NCBI GenBank assembly: GCA_002420015.1
Contig: DIHF01000011.1
Location: 1 to 33,107, forward strand
Reading direction: 5' to 3'
Source of the DNA: Micavibrio sp. UBA5703
Lineage (GTDB): Bacteria > Pseudomonadota > Alphaproteobacteria > Micavibrionales > Micavibrionaceae
Length of the DNA: 33,107 bases
Part shown: positions 28,906 through 33,107 of the stretch, one piece after another
Numbering within the stretch: position 1 is the stretch's first letter
How the letters are laid out: each line of letters opens with the position of its first letter
Translations under genes and position numbers: made by a program
Notes under the pieces: model-generated
What the model was told of the DNA's origin: nothing
Databases searched by the model: none
Seen by the model: the letters and a program-made list of their open reading frames with translations, nothing else

Positions 28906-29862
28906 ATGGAAAATCTTCTGACCATCGTGATCGTAAATTATAAAACCGCCGCGATGGTGTGCGATGTCGTGCGCTCGGCTAAGGAGCATGCCAAGGCTGA
29001 TGGCGTTGGTGTTGAAATTAGTGTTGTCGATAACGGATCGGGCGACGGCAGCGTTGAGACAATACGAAAGGCGCACCCGGATATCGAAGTTATTGATGCG
29101 GGTGGAAATCTGGGGTTTGCAGCCGGAAACAATATCGCTCTTAGAATAGCCAAAACACCTTACATCATGCTTTTGAACAGCGACGCCTTTCTTCAGGACG
29201 GAACGCTGAGAAAATTGATGGAATTCATGAAATCGTGTCCGCATGCGGGGATGATCGGCCCGCGCATTTTGAATCCGGACGGCACGGATCAGGATTATCC
29301 CTGCCGCTTTCCGACCATACCCGAGATGATACGCCGTGCCTTGAAAGGGCCGCAGTTTCCGGGCCAGGGCGCAACAGGGCCGGTTTTGATGGAGCGTATT
29401 CACGGTTGCTGCCTTGTCCTGCGCCGGGCGGTTATTGAGCAGATTGGCCTGCTGGATGAGCAGTTCTTTATGTACGACGAGGATATGGACTGGTGCCTGC
29501 GTTGTCGGAAGGCCGGGTGGGAGTTGTATTTGCTTCCTGATGCAACGGCAGTACATCTGGGCGGGCAGACGTCAGGGCGTGCGCCAAGCGGCGTCCGGGA
29601 GAAAAAGGCGGCACCCTCCATCAATCCGCGTATGGTATATGAACTGCGCAAAAGCCGCTATATTCTCTACCGCAAGCACAGAGGCATGTTGGAAGTGGTG
29701 GCGCTTAAAATATTTACCGATTTGATGCTGGTGGCCGGCCTTCTTGTTTCACTTCGCGGGTTGGCGCACGGGGCGGATGGACGGGCAGGGATACTAAAAC
29801 GTCTTAAGGCGAGTTGGTCGATTATAACGATCAATCCCTTTTCTCTGAGGGTCAGAACATGA
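28906..29862 (+). CDS. GT2 glycosyltransferase, WbbL-like rhamnosyltransferase
   Basis: A 318-residue family 2 glycosyltransferase. The start at 28906, two bases after the previous stop, is chosen because MENLLTIVIVNYKT begins the domain; an in-frame ATG at 28885 would overlap the previous gene. It shows VVDNGSGDGSVETI, GGNLGFAAGNNIAL, LLNSDAFLQDG and the C-terminal GLLDEQFFMYDEDMDWCLR, the pattern of WbbL-type rhamnosyltransferases. A hydrophobic segment near 275-295 may anchor it. The stop overlaps the polymerase gene as ATGA. Confidence 0.9.
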   Translation: MENLLTIVIVNYKTAAMVCDVVRSAKEHAKADGVGVEISVVDNGSGDGSVETIRKAHPDIEVIDAGGNLGFAAGNNIALRIAKTPYIMLLNSDAFLQDGTLRKLMEFMKSCPHAGMIGPRILNPDGTDQDYPCRFPTIPEMIRRALKGPQFPGQGATGPVLMERIHGCCLVLRRAVIEQIGLLDEQFFMYDEDMDWCLRCRKAGWELYLLPDATAVHLGGQTSGRAPSGVREKKAAPSINPRMVYELRKSRYILYRKHRGMLEVVALKIFTDLMLVAGLLVSLRGLAHGADGRAGILKRLKASWSIITINPFSLRVRT

Positions 29863-31322
29863 CCGGATCCGGCATCACGATGACTCCAGACAAACGGAAC
29901 GGATTTAAGGATATGGATCTGGCTCCTGTCCTTATGGCGATTATTTGCGGTTTTCTCGCGGCTTTTATCGTTGTGGCCAAGCCTATCCTTGCGCCCGCCG
30001 TCGTCGCCGGTTTTCTTGTGCTTGTCTTTTCCGCAAGATATGCAGAAATTCCTCTGGCTTTCTTCGTATTTAGTTTCGCCATTCCGGCGCAGAAAACGCT
30101 GGCCGGGTTGCCGCTGAACATGGCCGACGGGATGATCGTTCTTTGGGGGGCGGCCTGGCCGCTCCTGATGATCAGCCGGGGGCGCGATATAAAGATACCT
30201 TTTATCATCTGGGCAGCGTTGCCGCTTCTTATTGCGGCCACCTTGTCGTTGTTTGTCGCGGTCAATCCCGGCGGGGCCCTGAAACAGGTTATCCGCCTTG
30301 TGGAATGGTTTGTCATACTTCCCGTGCTGATGATGTCTCTGCGTCCCGATAAAGCGTTTTGGGAGAGGGTGTCGCTTTTGTTCCTGGTTGTCCCGTCGTT
30401 CTTTGCGCTCGATGGTGTCGTTGAATATCTGAACCATGGAAACTCGATAACAAAAATGCTGCATATCCCCGTGCCGATTCCCGATGAGCATAAAAGCCAG
30501 ATCCGGCATACTTTCGATGTTTCGGGCCGCGCCGGCAGCGCCTTCGGCGGCGCGCAGGGGCTGGCGATGTATCTGGCCGTGATGATGAGCGTGGTCATCA
30601 GCGTTATCCTGTTTCCCGCACGTCCTGTTTTCAGGAAGCTTGGAATTGCGGCGCTTCTTTTATGTGCGGCGGGGATGTTCTTTACCAAGTCTCGCGGGGG
30701 GCTTCTGGGTACGCTGGTTATGCTGACGGTTTTGATTTTGACAAGAGCGCCGAAGCTGGGGCTTACCATCATTATTACCGGCATCCTTGCTGTGGGTGGA
30801 GGCGTTTTCTTTCTTCTGCTTGTTTACGGCTGGGATGGAACAGTTGCGGGACTGATCCCCGGACGGCCCGAAGCCGTTCTCGACAGGCTTATTATATGGA
30901 CGCGCGCAATCAAAGTTTTTACGGACCATCCTCTGTTCGGGGTAGGGTTTGGCGGATTTCATGACGAGGTATATAGAACGGGTGGAATTGCTCTGAACGT
31001 AGGGCTTGGGTATGAATCGCTTCACTGCCACAACACGTATCTTGAAGTTCTTACAGGTACAGGGTTGGTCGGGTTTCTTTCATACCTCACCTTTCTGGCG
31101 GCCTGCATGACCAAGCTTGTTTCCCTGTGGGTCAATCGTAAGGGATTGCCCTCCGACGGATTTATCCTCGCCGCCATAGCCGCGCAGGGGGCCTACATGA
31201 TGTTCGGTATGGTCGACATGCTGTTTCTTCAAAACATGCACTTCATGTTGCTGACCATATTGACGCTCGGGTTCATGGCGGGCCAGAGAGAGCCTGAACC
31301 TGTGAAGGAGACAACGCCATGA
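29859..31322 (+). CDS. O-antigen ligase/Wzy-type polymerase membrane protein
   Basis: A 487-residue polytopic protein with around 11-12 hydrophobic segments. The Wzy_C/O-antigen ligase region covers about 230-400, with a large periplasmic loop (DRLIIWTRAIKVFTDHPLFG, VGFGGFHDEV, then ESLHCHNTYLEVLTGTGLVG). The HNTYLE motif is characteristic of the family. In this locus it is probably the polymerase that joins repeat units, since no other Wzy candidate is present, but ligase activity cannot be excluded. The ATG at 29859, within an ATGA overlap, is preferred over Met codons further upstream and at 29880; GAGGG lies just before it. Confidence 0.88.
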   Translation: MTGSGITMTPDKRNGFKDMDLAPVLMAIICGFLAAFIVVAKPILAPAVVAGFLVLVFSARYAEIPLAFFVFSFAIPAQKTLAGLPLNMADGMIVLWGAAWPLLMISRGRDIKIPFIIWAALPLLIAATLSLFVAVNPGGALKQVIRLVEWFVILPVLMMSLRPDKAFWERVSLLFLVVPSFFALDGVVEYLNHGNSITKMLHIPVPIPDEHKSQIRHTFDVSGRAGSAFGGAQGLAMYLAVMMSVVISVILFPARPVFRKLGIAALLLCAAGMFFTKSRGGLLGTLVMLTVLILTRAPKLGLTIIITGILAVGGGVFFLLLVYGWDGTVAGLIPGRPEAVLDRLIIWTRAIKVFTDHPLFGVGFGGFHDEVYRTGGIALNVGLGYESLHCHNTYLEVLTGTGLVGFLSYLTFLAACMTKLVSLWVNRKGLPSDGFILAAIAAQGAYMMFGMVDMLFLQNMHFMLLTILTLGFMAGQREPEPVKETTP

Positions 31323-32500
31323 GGGTGCTTTTTCTTGTTGAAGAACTTTGTGTCGGCGGTCTGTCCAACTATACGCTTGAGTTTGCACGGCTGGCGCAGG
31401 GGTTTTGCGATTCCGTTGTTATCGCGCATAAGGACGGCATAACGGGACCGGCGCTGGAGACCGAAGGCATCGATATCGTCCATGTATCTTCCATAGAGGA
31501 TATCAGGGCATTGAAGCCGGATATCGTCCATGTCCATCTTATGAGCGATCAGGATTTCCTGAACGGGCTTTTTACGCTGGGCGTGCCTCTGGTGCGGTTT
31601 TTCCACGACTATACATCGACCTGTCTGCGCCGTGGCAAGCGGCGCTGGCCGGGTGACCGCTGCCGCCGTCAGCTGGGCTTGAGTTGCGCCGCTTACGGCT
31701 GTCTGATCGGTCCGCCGCTCGCGCCCGGAAAGCCGGTGCGTCTGATGGATCTGCCGGGGAAAATCGCCGAGAGAAACGCATATCGCCGTTTCGATGCCTC
31801 TATCGTCGGCAGCCGCCATATGAGGTCCATGCTGCTGACAAACGGTTTTGACCCCAGCCGCGTCCACATGGTTCCTTATTTCAGCCGTTTCGCCGATCAG
31901 GCTTTGCGCCCCGTTACAAAGAAGCCGGATAACGGCAGGCCGCTGGAGCTTATGTTCTCCGGTCAGGCCGTCAAAGGGAAGGGGCTGGAAATTCTGATGG
32001 ATGCCCTTGCGGGGCTTGAGGGCGACTGGCGCCTGACGGTTTTCAGCGAAGGGCCGTGCCTGAATTCGGCAAAGGCGAAGGCCGCGCAGCACGGTATCGC
32101 AGAGCGTGTTTCTTTCTGCGGGTGGGTCAATCAATCGGCTCTTGCCGAGGCCTACAGGGATTCCGATGTTTTCGTCCTGCCCTCTATATGGGACGATCCG
32201 GGACCTCTGGTGGGGATTGAGGCATTGTCGTGGGCTACGCCGATCGTGGGCTTTGCCGTGGGCGGCATCCCGGATTACCTGATCGACGGGGAAACGGGAT
32301 GGCTGGTGAAGGATGTTTCGGTGAAGGGGCTTCATGCCGGGCTTCAGGAATGCCTGAACAACCGCGCAAAACTGCCGGAGATGGGTGCGGCGGGGCAAAA
32401 GCGCGTGGCCAATTTCCACAGCGCCAAAGACCATGTGGGACATGTCCGTATATTGTATGAAACGCTTTTGAGTAAACAGAATAAAAGGAATGCGGTATGA
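31319..32500 (+). CDS. GT4-family glycosyltransferase
   Basis: A 393-residue GT-B enzyme. The N-terminal domain opens LFLVEELCVGGLSNYTLEFA with the glycine-rich acceptor loop. The C-terminal donor domain has FSGQAVKGKGLEILMDAL and PSIWDDPGPLVGIEALSWAT, the E-x7-E region in which the first Glu is Asp here, followed by GFAVGGIPDYLIDGETGWLV. It retains donor configuration by family rule. The sugar used is unknown. It overlaps the polymerase gene by ATGA and ends in ATGA with the acyltransferase. Confidence 0.92.
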   Translation: MRVLFLVEELCVGGLSNYTLEFARLAQGFCDSVVIAHKDGITGPALETEGIDIVHVSSIEDIRALKPDIVHVHLMSDQDFLNGLFTLGVPLVRFFHDYTSTCLRRGKRRWPGDRCRRQLGLSCAAYGCLIGPPLAPGKPVRLMDLPGKIAERNAYRRFDASIVGSRHMRSMLLTNGFDPSRVHMVPYFSRFADQALRPVTKKPDNGRPLELMFSGQAVKGKGLEILMDALAGLEGDWRLTVFSEGPCLNSAKAKAAQHGIAERVSFCGWVNQSALAEAYRDSDVFVLPSIWDDPGPLVGIEALSWATPIVGFAVGGIPDYLIDGETGWLVKDVSVKGLHAGLQECLNNRAKLPEMGAAGQKRVANFHSAKDHVGHVRILYETLLSKQNKRNAV

Positions 32501-33107
32501 GAAACTTTTGGCGGGCCTATCTGGATTCTGCGCGCAAGCAGACTTTCCACCGGAGCGAATTGATATCCATTCAATGGCTGCGTGGCGTGGCGGTCCTGAT
32601 GGTCATGGTTTATCACGTGGAAGACCTGTTGCGCCTTATGCCGGGGTGGGAGAATTTTCATTCGCTCTGGGTGCGCGTGGGTTATTCGGCCCCCGATCTT
32701 TTCTTCGTCATCAGCGGATTCATCATGTGCTACGTCACGTTCGGCATGAAATTCGAGCCGCGTAAGTGGCTGGTCGCACGCTTCATCAGGATATACCCTC
32801 TTTATTTCGTATTCATGATGGCGGCCATAGCCGTATGGTTGATCGAGCCGTCCATGACGATGGGCTCGGGCGTGCAGACATGGGAAACGGTCGCCAAGTC
32901 GTTTTTGATTTTTCCGCAGGCGGGCCTTCCCCTTGTTTTCGTCGCCTGGACGCTGGAGCATGAAATTATTTTTTATTTTCTCGTCTTTTGCGTAGCTTCG
33001 CTCGGGGGGCAACTTCGTTCCCTGACGAACCTCATGATGGCGTTGTCCGCTTTGTCCATTGCCAGATGGTTCCTGAAAGACAGCATCGCGTGGATGGATT
33101 TCTGGGA
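32497..33107 (+). CDS. Acyltransferase-3 (OafA/NodX family), cut by the window edge
   Basis: At least 203 codons, open to the right end, so only the N-terminal part is seen. SIQWLRGVAVLMVMVYHVED contains the conserved arginine and histidine of the family. APDLFFVISGFIMCYVTFG and ARFIRIYPLYF follow, and VAWTLEHEIIFYFLVF carries the WTL-x2-E-x3-FY pattern. These membrane proteins O-acylate (usually O-acetylate) surface polysaccharides from the periplasmic or cytoplasmic side. The ATG overlaps the GT4 stop (ATGA), with AAAAGGA upstream. It implies the polymer is acylated. Confidence 0.9.
   Translation, partial: MRNFWRAYLDSARKQTFHRSELISIQWLRGVAVLMVMVYHVEDLLRLMPGWENFHSLWVRVGYSAPDLFFVISGFIMCYVTFGMKFEPRKWLVARFIRIYPLYFVFMMAAIAVWLIEPSMTMGSGVQTWETVAKSFLIFPQAGLPLVFVAWTLEHEIIFYFLVFCVASLGGQLRSLTNLMMALSALSIARWFLKDSIAWMDFW

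Noticed and set aside
28768..29556. 262-codon minus-strand open frame
   Set aside because: Antisense of the WbbL-like gene with no start signal or protein family pattern.
31229..32443. 404-codon open frame on the minus strand
   Set aside because: It lies opposite the clear GT4 gene, its product has no recognisable domain and is rich in His, Arg and Gln as antisense shadows of GC-rich genes are.

Overview
The window reads as an ordinary chromosomal segment of an alphaproteobacterium with mid-range GC (judged by eye, not computed). Pointers to this group are the prfA-prmC-DUF4167-clpB run (DUF4167 proteins are an alphaproteobacterial hallmark), a HIG1-type small membrane protein beside ubiG, an etfB-etfA pair, a leucyl-aminopeptidase/NlpC pair and abundant GANTC (CcrM-type) sites in one gene. 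A Rhodospirillales-like or Micavibrio-like lineage is possible, but the sequence alone does not settle it. No rRNA, tRNA, CRISPR array, insertion sequence or phage gene was seen, and no gene-free stretch exceeds about 215 bases.

Layout. (1) 164-1467 (+): a two-gene receiver cassette, a tandem double receiver followed by a degenerate receiver that lacks its phosphoacceptor Asp. (2) 4180-1464 (-): ubiG and a HIG1-domain protein, then, after an inverted-repeat element, etfB and etfA. (3) 4273-11944 (+): lysC, a 143-nt imperfect palindrome, rodZ, prfA, prmC, a DUF4167 gene, a terminator and clpB with a likely heat-shock promoter. (4) 12118-12873 (+): an exported protein of unknown function. (5) 19466-12876 (-): a secreted protein with a calcium-loop repeat, a CpsD/Wzc-like P-loop protein without Walker lysines, a Wza-like export lipoprotein, a PslG-like glycoside hydrolase lipoprotein, an AI-2E-family permease, an M17 aminopeptidase and an NlpC/P60 hydrolase. 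(6) 19582-20622 (+) and 21902-20610 (-): a Wzz/GumC-like polymerisation regulator and a Wzx-like flippase, convergent and overlapping by 13 nt. (7) 22063 to the right edge (+): a tightly packed operon with a TGDS-like 4,6-dehydratase, rmlC, rmlB, rmlD, rmlA, a polyprenyl-phosphate sugar-1-phosphate transferase, two GT2 glycosyltransferases, an SDR protein, an O-antigen polymerase/ligase, a GT4 glycosyltransferase and a truncated acyltransferase-3.

Regions 5-7 together form what looks like a complete Wzx/Wzy-type exopolysaccharide locus for an acylated, rhamnose-containing polymer. dTDP-rhamnose would be made by RmlABCD and probably a second sugar by the extra dehydratase. The chain is started on undecaprenyl phosphate by the priming transferase, extended by the three glycosyltransferases, flipped by Wzx, polymerised by Wzy under control of the Wzz-like protein, and exported through the Wza-like protein. 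The GH39-like lipoprotein may trim the product. The functions are inferred from family resemblance; the polymer itself cannot be known from sequence.

The observations I consider most worth following are: 19 GANTC sites inside the 843-bp prmC, spread over all three codon registers; the P-loop protein at 18226-18840 with both Walker lysines missing; the small secreted calcium-loop protein at the head of the export operon; a likely internal translation start inside lysC; the pseudo-receiver cassette; and the 143-nt palindrome after lysC.
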